Positions 9,189-16,513 of a DNA stretch of 64,000 bases are shown here, piece by piece. Positions within the stretch are counted from its first letter, which is position 1. Each line of letters opens with the position of its first letter. Under the pieces are notes generated by a model. It saw nothing but the letters and a program-made list of their open reading frames with translations, was not told where the DNA came from and did not search any database. Position numbers and translations under genes: made by a program. Source of the stretch: Achromobacter sp. B7 (GTDB lineage Bacteria; Pseudomonadota; Gammaproteobacteria; Burkholderiales; Burkholderiaceae_B); the NCBI RefSeq assembly GCF_003600685.1, contig NZ_CP032084.1, positions 5,208,001-5,272,000 of the forward strand, in the 5' to 3' direction.

Positions 9189-9803
9189 TCAGGGCGACAG
9201 GCTCCTCAAGATGAGGGCGGAAAGCTGCACTGCCGACTCAGTCGCCATGTCGAGGTTGTACTGAAGCTGTACGGGATTGATATAAGGCCGCATGACCAGA
9301 TAGATTGCGTTGGACGCTTCATCCAGCGGCGTCTTGCGCTCGAATTCGCCGGATTCGCGCCCCTCTAGAAGGATGCCTTGGATCACCTGACGCAAATGCG
9401 CCTCCAGGGCGCGCACGGAAGGCCACTGGTCGCGTGCGGCAACGGCAGCGATGTCGTACAGCTTGCGATCATGGAAGAAAAGATCGCTGCCGGTTTCGGT
9501 CAGAGCGCGGAAAAGCCTGCGCAATCGCTCTGAAGCCGTGGGCGAATCAGCGATCACAGAGTCAACCACCTGCATGATGATCGCAAGCCGGTTCGAGCAA
9601 ATCACCTCGCCGATCGCCTGCTTCGAATCGAAGAATTTATAGATATAAGCCTTGGAGAATCCAATCGCCTTGGCCAGATCGGACACAGTGGTCTTCTCAT
9701 AGCCGTAGTGGCTGAAGTGCTCGGTCGCCGCCTCGACGATCTGGTCGCGTACGTTGTGCTCCGAAGGCCCACGCGAATGGGTGGTAGTGCCGTTTTCAGT
9801 CAT
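9189..9803 (-). CDS. TetR/AcrR-family transcriptional repressor
   Basis: A 204-residue regulator with an N-terminal TetR helix-turn-helix (about residues 18-64: GYEKTTVSDLAKAIGFSKAYIYKFFDSKQAI) and an all-helical ligand-binding C-terminus. It is embedded in the efflux locus between the adaptor gene (same strand, downstream) and the outer-membrane factor (divergent), so it almost certainly controls them. Two matching dyads flank it at 9158-9181 and 9842-9865. The second also lies upstream of its own start, which suggests autoregulation. The start at 9803 is the only reasonable ATG. Confidence 0.9.
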   Translation of the reverse strand: MTENGTTTHSRGPSEHNVRDQIVEAATEHFSHYGYEKTTVSDLAKAIGFSKAYIYKFFDSKQAIGEVICSNRLAIIMQVVDSVIADSPTASERLRRLFRALTETGSDLFFHDRKLYDIAAVAARDQWPSVRALEAHLRQVIQGILLEGRESGEFERKTPLDEASNAIYLVMRPYINPVQLQYNLDMATESAVQLSALILRSLSP

Positions 9804-9831
9804 TTAATTAGCTTAGCCTGACGAACTGTGA

Positions 9832-9865
9832 TTGACAACGAGTGACCATATAGTAATATCGTCAC
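9832..9865 (+). promoter_or_regulatory. Promoter and TetR-type operator for the outer-membrane factor gene
   Basis: TTGACA (9832-9837), a 16-bp spacer and TAATAT (9854-9859) make a near-consensus sigma-70 promoter facing the outer-membrane factor gene. The dyad GTGAC-N14-GTCAC (9842-9865) covers the spacer and the -10 box, so a bound repressor would exclude RNA polymerase. Arm sequence and spacing match the site at 9158-9181. Confidence 0.7.
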
Positions 9866-9892
9866 CTCAGATTGCTCATTCAAGGATCCCCC

Positions 9893-11353
9893 ATGCTTTC
9901 CCCTCGCTCTCTCGCCCTCGTCATGAGCGCCTGCCTGATGACGGGTTGTGCGGTGGGTCCGGACTATCACCGACCGGAGACTCCCCTTTCAGAGCACTAC
10001 ATGGGCCAGCGCGCCGTCGAAAATCGGGCAGCAGCGACCCCCGCCAGCCTTGCGATCTGGTGGGAGGGCTTTGGAGACCCTGTACTGAGTCACTTCGTCA
10101 CAAGGGCGCTTGAGCAGAACCTGGATTTGGCCCAGGCCTTGGCCAGGGTGACTCAGGCGCGCGCCGGCCTCGGCGCTGCGACAGCCGCATTATTGCCCAC
10201 CGGGAATATCAATGGCCAAGCAGGACGTTCTTATCAGTCTATTGAAACTCCGCTCGGGCAGGTGCTGAACGCCACCCCGGATTTTGACCGGTACGGCAAT
10301 TCGTACGAGACCAACCTGGGAGCAAGCTGGGAACTGGACGTGTTTGGAGGGTTGCGCCGCGAACGCCAGGCCGCGATGGCCGAATACCAGGCATCCGAGG
10401 CGGGCGCTGCCGCTACACGACTGGCCGTCGCCGCGCAGACCGCCGACATTTACATCACCATTCGCGGATTGCAGGCGCGCCTGGAGATTGCGAGCCACCA
10501 GGTAAAGACGCAACGAGGGTTACTGGAGAAGGTTCGCTTACTACACAGCAAGGGCCTTGCCGCCGAGTACCAGGTTCGGCAGACCGAGGGCTCGCTCGCC
10601 CAGGTGCTGGCAACGGTTCCCGTAATCCAGACCGGCTTGGACGCCGCGATGAATGCACTGGACGTAATGCTAGGCACCCCGCCCGGCACCAATCGCTCGG
10701 AACTGGCGGCCACCGGTGTTATCCCCAAGGCGCCGCGGATCGCGTCCACAGGGACGCCCGCGGATCTGTTACGGCGCAGGCCCGATCTCATCGTGGCAGA
10801 ACGTCGGCTTGCCGCGTCCAGCGCGCGCATTGGCGTGGCTATCGCCGAGTACTACCCAAAATTCTCCCTGAATGCCTTGCTGGGTAGCGCCACATCCATT
10901 TCCAGCGGCAACCTTTTCTCCAGCGGCGCCAGCCAGTCGGCGGCGGTTCTAGGTCTACGGTGGCGGCTTTTCGACTTCGGTCGTATCAACGCGCAGATCG
11001 ATCAGGCCAAGGGACAGGAAGCAGAAGCCCTCGCGGCCTACCGCCAGTCCGTGCTGCGCGCCACCGAAGACGTCGAGAACGCCTTCTCCGCCCTGGTCAA
11101 CCGCGAGACGCAAGCCACGACGCTTGCCGGTGGCGAAGATTCTCTGACCCGTGCGCGTCAGTCGTCATTCATGGCCTACGAGAAAGGCACAGCCAGCCTG
11201 ATCGATGTCCTGCACGCAGACGAAACGCTGTTGCAGGCTTCGGATGCCCGGGCGCAAGCGCAGACCGATTCAGCGCGAGCAGCCATCTCGGTGTTCAAGG
11301 CGCTTGGCGGCGGCTGGCAGCCCCCTCAATTCGAATCCGTGGCGGTTCGATGA
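9893..11353 (+). CDS. RND efflux outer-membrane factor, NodT/OprM type lipoprotein
   Basis: A 486-residue TolC-like channel that completes the efflux system. A lipoprotein signal (lipobox MTGC followed by AVGPDYHRPE, the classic start of NodT-family factors) is followed by two internal OEP repeats, each with long helical hairpins and two barrel strands (about residues 60-250 and 275-470). Motifs include LGASWELDVFGGLRRERQA and LLRRRPDLIVAERRLAA. The ATG at 9893 has AAGGA 6-10 bases upstream and gives the expected signal; a TTG at 9872 in frame is unlikely. It is transcribed divergently from the repressor, from the promoter at 9832-9859. Confidence 0.92.
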   Translation: MLSPRSLALVMSACLMTGCAVGPDYHRPETPLSEHYMGQRAVENRAAATPASLAIWWEGFGDPVLSHFVTRALEQNLDLAQALARVTQARAGLGAATAALLPTGNINGQAGRSYQSIETPLGQVLNATPDFDRYGNSYETNLGASWELDVFGGLRRERQAAMAEYQASEAGAAATRLAVAAQTADIYITIRGLQARLEIASHQVKTQRGLLEKVRLLHSKGLAAEYQVRQTEGSLAQVLATVPVIQTGLDAAMNALDVMLGTPPGTNRSELAATGVIPKAPRIASTGTPADLLRRRPDLIVAERRLAASSARIGVAIAEYYPKFSLNALLGSATSISSGNLFSSGASQSAAVLGLRWRLFDFGRINAQIDQAKGQEAEALAAYRQSVLRATEDVENAFSALVNRETQATTLAGGEDSLTRARQSSFMAYEKGTASLIDVLHADETLLQASDARAQAQTDSARAAISVFKALGGGWQPPQFESVAVR

Positions 11354-11383
11354 CGGGCATCCTGTTCCACTGCGGCAAGCCCC

Positions 11384-11524
11384 TTGAGGCAGGTAGGGCT
11401 CGGCCCGCAAGGTCACGGTGCGCCCCGCGAAACGCTCATCGGCCCCATCCAGCATGCGCACGCCGGTAATCGGACCGGCGATGCAGAAGCCGACGCTCAA
11501 TTTCGTGGCAAACTTCGACAATAA
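11384..11524 (-). pseudogene. Possible fragment of an RraA-like gene
   Basis: A short minus-strand stretch reads LLSKFATKLSVGFCIAGP, MLDGADERFAG and RTVTLRAEP, which resembles the N-terminal part of RraA-like aldolases (compare KPFAGRAYTMRF in the RraA-like protein at 16514). Nothing that follows resembles the rest of the fold. A GGGAGG precedes a TTG that could start it. I treat it as a possible truncated remnant between the outer-membrane factor gene and the lipoprotein gene. Confidence 0.25.
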
Positions 11525-11549
11525 ATCCCTCCCATAGGAAACATCGACA

Positions 11550-12242
11550 TTGTCGCGCGCCCTTCGATATCTTTCGTCGCCGGCCTTACGTTGGGCTTTG
11601 CCGACGCTAGCCCTGCTGGCCACCGCCGGGTGCGGGTCCGGTTACGCCGATAGCACGACGAAGGCACCGCTGCGCAAGCTGAACCCCGCTGCGACGCAGG
11701 CTTATGAGATACGGCTCACACTTGCCAATGCGTCCGATCTATCAAGCGCGGGCGACGGCAAATCGCCGTTTAGGGTGGCAGAGGGCACTGTGCAGTTCGA
11801 CGCCAGCAACGGCGCCCGCTGTGGAAAATCCAACGCCCTGTCCGGCCACGTGCCGACATTGTCCAGCCACGAACCGTTCCGCCTTTCCCGTATATCCGCC
11901 ACCGAGTACGTGGGCACCGTGTATGCCGACATGCTGCTCGACGAGGACTATTACGGGCGCGGGGTATGCCATTGGGCATTGACTGAAGCGCGCGTCGCTT
12001 TGCAAGCGCGGACGGATAATGCCGATACGCGATTCGTAGCCGGGCTGCCCGCGAAAAAAATGCTCGCGGGCGGTACCCAGGCGCGCTATTTCTGGAAAGG
12101 GTATTACCCCCGATTCGAAGGCGGGCAACATACCGATTACGGAACGCACCAGCTGGATACCCTTTCGGCCGAAAAGCGAAACGAGTTTTTCACCGTGACG
12201 CTGACGGCCAGGAAGATCGCTGGCGACGCGCAAGCCAAGTAA
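11550..12242 (+). CDS. Lipoprotein of unknown function
   Basis: A 230-residue predicted lipoprotein. The first 28 residues carry a basic N-terminus, a hydrophobic stretch (WALPTLALLATAGC) and a lipobox with Cys at about 28. The mature protein is soluble and beta-rich, with no recognised catalytic motif. The likely start is the TTG at 11550, with AGGAAA 10-15 bases upstream; there is no in-frame ATG before the signal. It stands alone between the efflux locus and the RNA-repair pair. Confidence 0.65.
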   Translation: MSRALRYLSSPALRWALPTLALLATAGCGSGYADSTTKAPLRKLNPAATQAYEIRLTLANASDLSSAGDGKSPFRVAEGTVQFDASNGARCGKSNALSGHVPTLSSHEPFRLSRISATEYVGTVYADMLLDEDYYGRGVCHWALTEARVALQARTDNADTRFVAGLPAKKMLAGGTQARYFWKGYYPRFEGGQHTDYGTHQLDTLSAEKRNEFFTVTLTARKIAGDAQAK

Positions 12243-12548
12243 ACGTCTATCACCCGCGTCATGCCTCGCATTGACAAAACCCTTTTCGATGTCTTAGGAT
12301 CCCGCCTCTTCTTCAACCCGCTATTCCATTTGAGTGCAACCGTGTCTGCCATCCGTCACTACGCCTAAACGCCGACGACTACCGCCCTGGTAATCGCGGT
12401 CTGCCTGCGCGCCCCGTGCTGCTCGACGCCTGAGTCTTGAGCGCACACCATGGGGTCCAGGCGCGGTTCCAGGAAGCACACACCCACTCGCTTTCCTTTC
12501 CCGTCCAGACTGCGTCGTCGGCTTTTCCATCACACTGGAGAAGATCCC
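12243..12548. other. 306-bp region with promoter and long leader for the RNA-repair operon
   Basis: No gene seen. A promoter at 12271-12300 would give a leader of about 240 nt before the RNA ligase start. The leader is pyrimidine-rich, and I see no strong hairpin, terminator or known riboswitch in it. No sigma-54 (-24/-12) element of the kind that drives rtc RNA-repair operons is evident. Confidence 0.4.
12271..12300 (+). promoter_or_regulatory. Candidate sigma-70 promoter of the RNA-repair operon
   Basis: TTGACA (12271-12276), an 18-bp spacer and TAGGAT (12295-12300; 4 of 6 consensus bases). It lies about 250 bp before the RNA ligase ATG and is the best promoter match in the intergenic region. 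Confidence 0.45.
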
Positions 12549-13415
12549 ATGACGCAAGATTTCTGCGCTTACGCGCAATCGCTGGACCTGTTTCGCTATC
12601 CCCGCACTCCCCACCTGGAAGGCTCGCGCCTGCAAGACGGCGACGAAGGCCACGACCACGTGCCGTACCGTCAATTGGCCGGCCTGCACCTGGTCGTCGA
12701 AGAAAAGCTCGACGGCGCGAACACCGGCATCAGCTTCAGCCCATCGGGCGAACTGCTGCTGCAATCGCGCGGCCACTACCTGGTGGGAGGCGGCCGCGAA
12801 CGGCAATTCAGTTTCGTAAAAGCCTGGGCCGCGGCGCACACCGACTGGCTGCTTGACCGCCTGGAGGATCGCTACGTGATGTATGGCGAAACGCTGTCGA
12901 AGAAACACTCGGTTTTCTACGACGCCTTGCCGCATCATTTTTTTGAGTTCGATGTCCTGGATCGTCACAGCGGCGAATTCCTGTCCACCCAGGCGCGCCG
13001 CGTCTTGCTGGCCAATGGCCCCGTGCTGTCGGTGCCCGTCCTGTATGAAGGCGTGGCGCCGCCCAGGCTCGACACGCTCAAGGCCCTGCTGCGACCGTCG
13101 CTGGCCAAGACGCCAGACTGGCGCAAGGCTTTTGAAGCCACCGTGCAACGAGAAGGCTTGGACCTGCAGCGCGCCTGGAAACAATGCGACAAATCGGACC
13201 TGTCGGAAGGCCTGTACGTCAAAGTGGAAGCCGACGGCAGGACGATCGCCCGCTACAAGTGGGTAAGACGAGATTTCGTTCAAGCCATCCTGGATTCGGA
13301 CAAACATCATTCCGAGCAGCCCTACGTGCCCAACCAGTTGGCGCCCGGCGTTGATCTCTACGCGCCGCGTCTCGCGGTGGACTGGGACACGCTGCGCGGC
13401 GCCGCCGGACAATAA
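12549..13415 (+). CDS. RNA ligase (ATP-dependent, Rnl2-like nucleotidyltransferase fold)
   Basis: A 288-residue polynucleotide ligase that would join 3'-OH and 5'-phosphate RNA ends through enzyme- and RNA-adenylate steps. The covalent nucleotidyltransferase motifs appear in order: motif I KLDGAN (K53, the adenylated lysine), motif III YGETL (112-116), motif IIIa FFEFDVLD (131-138), motif IV EGLYVKVE (220-227) and motif V RYKWVR (235-240). The ATG at 12549 has GGAG about 8 bases upstream. The next gene, 10 bp downstream, encodes an end-healing kinase/phosphoesterase, so the pair forms a complete break-healing and sealing unit. The function is strongly supported; the RNA target is unknown. Confidence 0.88.
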   Translation: MTQDFCAYAQSLDLFRYPRTPHLEGSRLQDGDEGHDHVPYRQLAGLHLVVEEKLDGANTGISFSPSGELLLQSRGHYLVGGGRERQFSFVKAWAAAHTDWLLDRLEDRYVMYGETLSKKHSVFYDALPHHFFEFDVLDRHSGEFLSTQARRVLLANGPVLSVPVLYEGVAPPRLDTLKALLRPSLAKTPDWRKAFEATVQREGLDLQRAWKQCDKSDLSEGLYVKVEADGRTIARYKWVRRDFVQAILDSDKHHSEQPYVPNQLAPGVDLYAPRLAVDWDTLRGAAGQ

Positions 13416-13425
13416 GGAACAGATC

Positions 13426-14562
13426 ATGCAATACGAAGCACTGCGGGCACTTACGCCTGCTCCGGGCAAGGCGCCGGATTTCAGCGCCTGCTTGGCGGCA
13501 TTCCCCGCGCTGGAGCTGGCCAAGACCACGCCGCAAGACCCGCGCTATCACGGCGAGGGCGATGTCTGGACCCATACGAAAATGGTGGTGGAAGCGCTGC
13601 TGGCATTGCCGCTATACCAAACGGCGGCTCGGGCCGACCAGGAAATCGTATTTCTTGCCGCGCTGCTGCACGACATCGCCAAGCACAGCACGACCGTCAT
13701 CGACCCGGTCACCGGCGCCATCGGCCAGCCCGGCCACTCCCGCAAGGGTGCCATCGACGCGCGTATTGCGCTGTGGGAAGCAGGCGTGCCCTTTGCCGTG
13801 CGCGAGGCCGTGTGCCGGTTGATCGCGGTCCATCAGGTACCGTTCTTCGCACTGGAAGGCTCGCGTCGCGGCAAGACCCCCGAGTTCATCGTGCGTGAAC
13901 TGTCCTGGCAGGTCGACATTCCATTGCTGGCCATGCTGGCCGAAGCCGACATGCGTGGACGCATCTGCCCGGACGGTCAACGCGTGCTGGACAACATCGC
14001 GTTGTTCTGCGAGCTGGCGCGCGACGAACGGTGCTTTGGTCAGCCACGCGCCTTCGCCGATGCCCATACCGCGGTCAGCTATTTTCGCGGCGCCGACGTG
14101 CATCCCGATTACCCGTTGTTTCAGGAACCTGGATCGCGGGTGATTGTGATGTCCGGGTTGCCCGCGTCGGGCAAGAACACTTGGGTGAGCCGGCATCATC
14201 CCGAGTTGCCGGTGATTTCGTTCGACGATGCGCGAGAAGAACTGGGCCTGCGCCACGGCAAGAACGAAGGCATGGTGGCGCACCTGGCTATCGACCGTGC
14301 CCGCGAACTGCTGCGGCGCAAGGCGCCCTTCGTCTGGAACGCCACCCACCTTAGCGAGCTGATGCGCAAGAAGACGTTGGATCTGCTGTATTCGTATCAT
14401 GCGCAAGTTGAACTGGTCTATCTGGAACAACCGCGCGCCGAGCTGCTGCGCCGGAACACTCGGCGCGACACATCACTATCGAACAAGACGTTGACCAGCA
14501 TGCTACACCGCTGGGACCTGCCGCTGCCGACCGAGGCGCACCGGGTGACGTATGCGGTTTAA
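13426..14562 (+). CDS. HD-domain phosphoesterase / polynucleotide 5'-kinase fusion (HD-Pnk)
   Basis: A 378-residue bifunctional RNA/DNA end-healing enzyme. The N-terminal HD domain (about 1-215) has H50 in WTHTK, the HD pair in AALLHDIAKHS (H82, D83) and H104; this type of domain removes 2',3'-cyclic phosphates. The C-terminal P-loop kinase (about 238-378) has GLPASGKNT (244-252), the acceptor-binding ISFDD and an Arg-rich lid (RRNTRRD). The architecture matches the HD-Pnk enzyme characterised from Runella slithyformis. The P-loop has Asn before Thr instead of the usual Ser/Thr after Lys. The ATG at 13426 has AAGGA upstream. It is co-transcribed with the RNA ligase gene. Confidence 0.88.
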   Translation: MQYEALRALTPAPGKAPDFSACLAAFPALELAKTTPQDPRYHGEGDVWTHTKMVVEALLALPLYQTAARADQEIVFLAALLHDIAKHSTTVIDPVTGAIGQPGHSRKGAIDARIALWEAGVPFAVREAVCRLIAVHQVPFFALEGSRRGKTPEFIVRELSWQVDIPLLAMLAEADMRGRICPDGQRVLDNIALFCELARDERCFGQPRAFADAHTAVSYFRGADVHPDYPLFQEPGSRVIVMSGLPASGKNTWVSRHHPELPVISFDDAREELGLRHGKNEGMVAHLAIDRARELLRRKAPFVWNATHLSELMRKKTLDLLYSYHAQVELVYLEQPRAELLRRNTRRDTSLSNKTLTSMLHRWDLPLPTEAHRVTYAV

Positions 14563-14725
14563 CACGACGGACCTACCGTGCCCGCCCCTCGGGAAGAGCA
14601 CCGGAGAAGCACCGGAAAAGCAAAAACAAAAGCCGCGCGGCGGTTACGAAGGCCGGCGTTCATGCGGAGGAGACAGGTGGCGGGTCGCCGGTGCCTACTG
14701 CCAAAAGCTTCGCGTACGAAGTTGC

Positions 14726-16312
14726 CTAAAGCGGAAACTCAAACAGGCATCCGGACAAAGGCGCCTTGGCCAACGTGTCCAGGGCGACTTGCTGGCGCGC
14801 TGTCGTGACAATCATGCGCGCACCAGCCGCCGCCAGATCTGTCGGACAGGGCACCGGCAAGCCCACCACCCGATCCAGCAGCCCATCCCGGGTGAAGCGC
14901 ACGACGCTCCAGCCGTCGCAGAGCGCGGTCCAGATGCCGCCGTCGGCGTCCAGCGCAAGTCCGCTTAGCAGTCCTGAGCCTTTGGGCATGCTGGCCAGGC
15001 GGCGCACGCTGTCATGGCCCGGTTGCAAAATCAGGATGGCGCCGGACGCGGGCGTCACCGCGTAAAGCTCACATTCCTTGGAGCACCACTGCAAGGCCTG
15101 CACGGGTTCAGCGATGGCCCAATGGGGCTCAAACCGACCCGTGGGCAATGCGATCACGCCTACCACGCAGCCTGCTCCTTCCTCCTGTTCGAACGCCGCC
15201 CAGGCCTCGCCGGCATTACCGCCTTGGCACAACGCCATCAACGTTGCGCCCGGCCATGCGGCCTGCGGATTGATCGTGCCGTCTTGCGCGATGCGTACCG
15301 CACTGTTGCCGCCCGCCACCAACATTCCGTCCGCGTCCAGCAACAGGCCCTTGATCGGATTTTCAAGCCGGTAGACGAGCTCATCGCGCGGCGGCCTGGA
15401 CGACATGTCCAGGCGCCGTACCGACGGCGCTAACACGTCGGCCCAAACCAGACTCTTGCGGTCCGGGCACCATTGCGGATGCGCGCCATGAAACGCCCAA
15501 GGCCCGGCGATGGCCACTGCGGCAGTTCCGTCCGCAGGCGGCTTCACGGTTTCGAGTTGCGCACCAATGCGGCGGGCCGCTTGAGCCACTTCGGGCCCCA
15601 GCAATTCCACTCGGGCGCGCGTCAGCCGATAGGCAGGCCCCGCCACGCTGATGGCGCCCCGCACCACGCCGGATGCGTCCACGATAGGCGCCCCGACACA
15701 GCGCACGCCCAGCACGATTTCTTCGTCATCGATGGCGTAGCCTCGGGCTGCGGTGATCTTCAATTCCGCATTCAGACGCCTCCGGTCGGTGATTGTGTGG
15801 GGGGTGAACGATCTCAGCGTCATATCGCGGACAATTTCTTCTCGTGGCGCGGCTTGCATGACGGACAAAATCGCTTTTCCCTGGCTGGTGCAATGCACCG
15901 GCTTGCGCTGTCCCAACACCGCCGCGGATCGCACGCTATGCGCACCGTCGCAGCGTTCCAGCGAAATGACTTCAAGGCCGTCCAGCGTCGCCAGATAGCA
16001 GGTCTCTCCGGTCAGGTCCCGCAGACCGCGCATTTCCAAGGCGGCCGCAGCGGCCAAGTCCGGCATCGTATAGGCTTGGCGCGCCATTTCGAAACAGCGC
16101 AATCCCAGCCGATAGACCTTGCGCAGCGGGTCACGGCGCAACATGCCGCGCGCCACCAGCGTTGCCAGCAAGCGGTACGTGGTGGTTCTGGGCAGCGCCA
16201 ACTGCGCCGCCAGATCGGTCTGGCTCAAGCCATCGGGTGCCGCGCCCACCGCCTCCAACATGTCGATGGCTTTCTCCAAAGAGCCAGTTCCATCACCGGT
16301 ATTTGCTGTCAT
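14726..16312 (-). CDS. IclR-family regulator fused to an SMP-30/gluconolactonase-like domain
   Basis: A long regulator (528 residues from the ATG at 16312; 533 from the ATG at 16327). Counting from the longer start, residues 16-77 are an IclR winged helix (SLEKAIDMLEAV, LSQTDLAAQLALPRTTTYRLLATL) and 90-262 the IclR effector domain (TSQGKAIL, ITAARGYAIDDEE, GVRCVGAPI). From about 270 to the end is a six-bladed propeller of SMP-30/SGL type (PQWCPDRKSLVWADV, GLALDADGGIWTAL). The metal-binding Glu of the usual EGPxW motif and the Asp of the usual PDG motif are absent (HPQW and LSG). The propeller is therefore more likely a sugar-acid or lactone sensor than a lactonase. It is divergent from the RraA-like operon at 16514, its probable target. 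Confidence 0.85.
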   Translation of the reverse strand: MTANTGDGTGSLEKAIDMLEAVGAAPDGLSQTDLAAQLALPRTTTYRLLATLVARGMLRRDPLRKVYRLGLRCFEMARQAYTMPDLAAAAALEMRGLRDLTGETCYLATLDGLEVISLERCDGAHSVRSAAVLGQRKPVHCTSQGKAILSVMQAAPREEIVRDMTLRSFTPHTITDRRRLNAELKITAARGYAIDDEEIVLGVRCVGAPIVDASGVVRGAISVAGPAYRLTRARVELLGPEVAQAARRIGAQLETVKPPADGTAAVAIAGPWAFHGAHPQWCPDRKSLVWADVLAPSVRRLDMSSRPPRDELVYRLENPIKGLLLDADGMLVAGGNSAVRIAQDGTINPQAAWPGATLMALCQGGNAGEAWAAFEQEEGAGCVVGVIALPTGRFEPHWAIAEPVQALQWCSKECELYAVTPASGAILILQPGHDSVRRLASMPKGSGLLSGLALDADGGIWTALCDGWSVVRFTRDGLLDRVVGLPVPCPTDLAAAGARMIVTTARQQVALDTLAKAPLSGCLFEFPL

Positions 16313-16419
16313 CGGGGCAAGTCTCAATATGTGGAAAAAAGCGCCAAGTTTGACGTTCGCGCGCTGTTGGTCTCCATATTAAGTTCGCCGCAACTTCAAT
16401 ACCATTTCGTGAACGGATG

Positions 16420-16438
16420 CCGCGCCGTGACGGCGCGG
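16420..16438. promoter_or_regulatory. Perfect 19-bp palindrome between the divergent genes
   Basis: CCGCGCCGT and ACGGCGCGG flank a single central G. The dyad lies in the 186-bp region between the IclR-type regulator and the RraA-like gene. It could be an operator or a stable hairpin in the leader of the RraA-like gene. Confidence 0.4.
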
Positions 16439-16453
16439 GCATTCATCCCCGGA

Positions 16454-16472
16454 TGTTCCACCATTTGGGACA
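16454..16472. promoter_or_regulatory. Candidate IclR-type operator
   Basis: TGTTCC-N7-GGGACA, an inverted repeat with one mismatch, 41 bp before the RraA-like start. The size and GGAACA-like arms resemble sites bound by IclR-family proteins, and the divergent gene encodes one. Tentative. Confidence 0.3.
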
Positions 16473-16513
16473 AACCGCCGATTTCCCTTCACGTAAAGCG
16501 ACAGCCACGCACC

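Noticed and set aside
12430..12480. tRNA-like GGTTC segment in the leader of the RNA-repair operon
   Set aside because: No acceptor stem, D-arm or anticodon arm can be folded around it.
12321..13529. Minus-strand open frame (about 402 codons) opposite the RNA ligase gene
   Set aside because: The plus-strand ligase has ordered catalytic motifs and a good ribosome-binding site. The opposite frame has neither.
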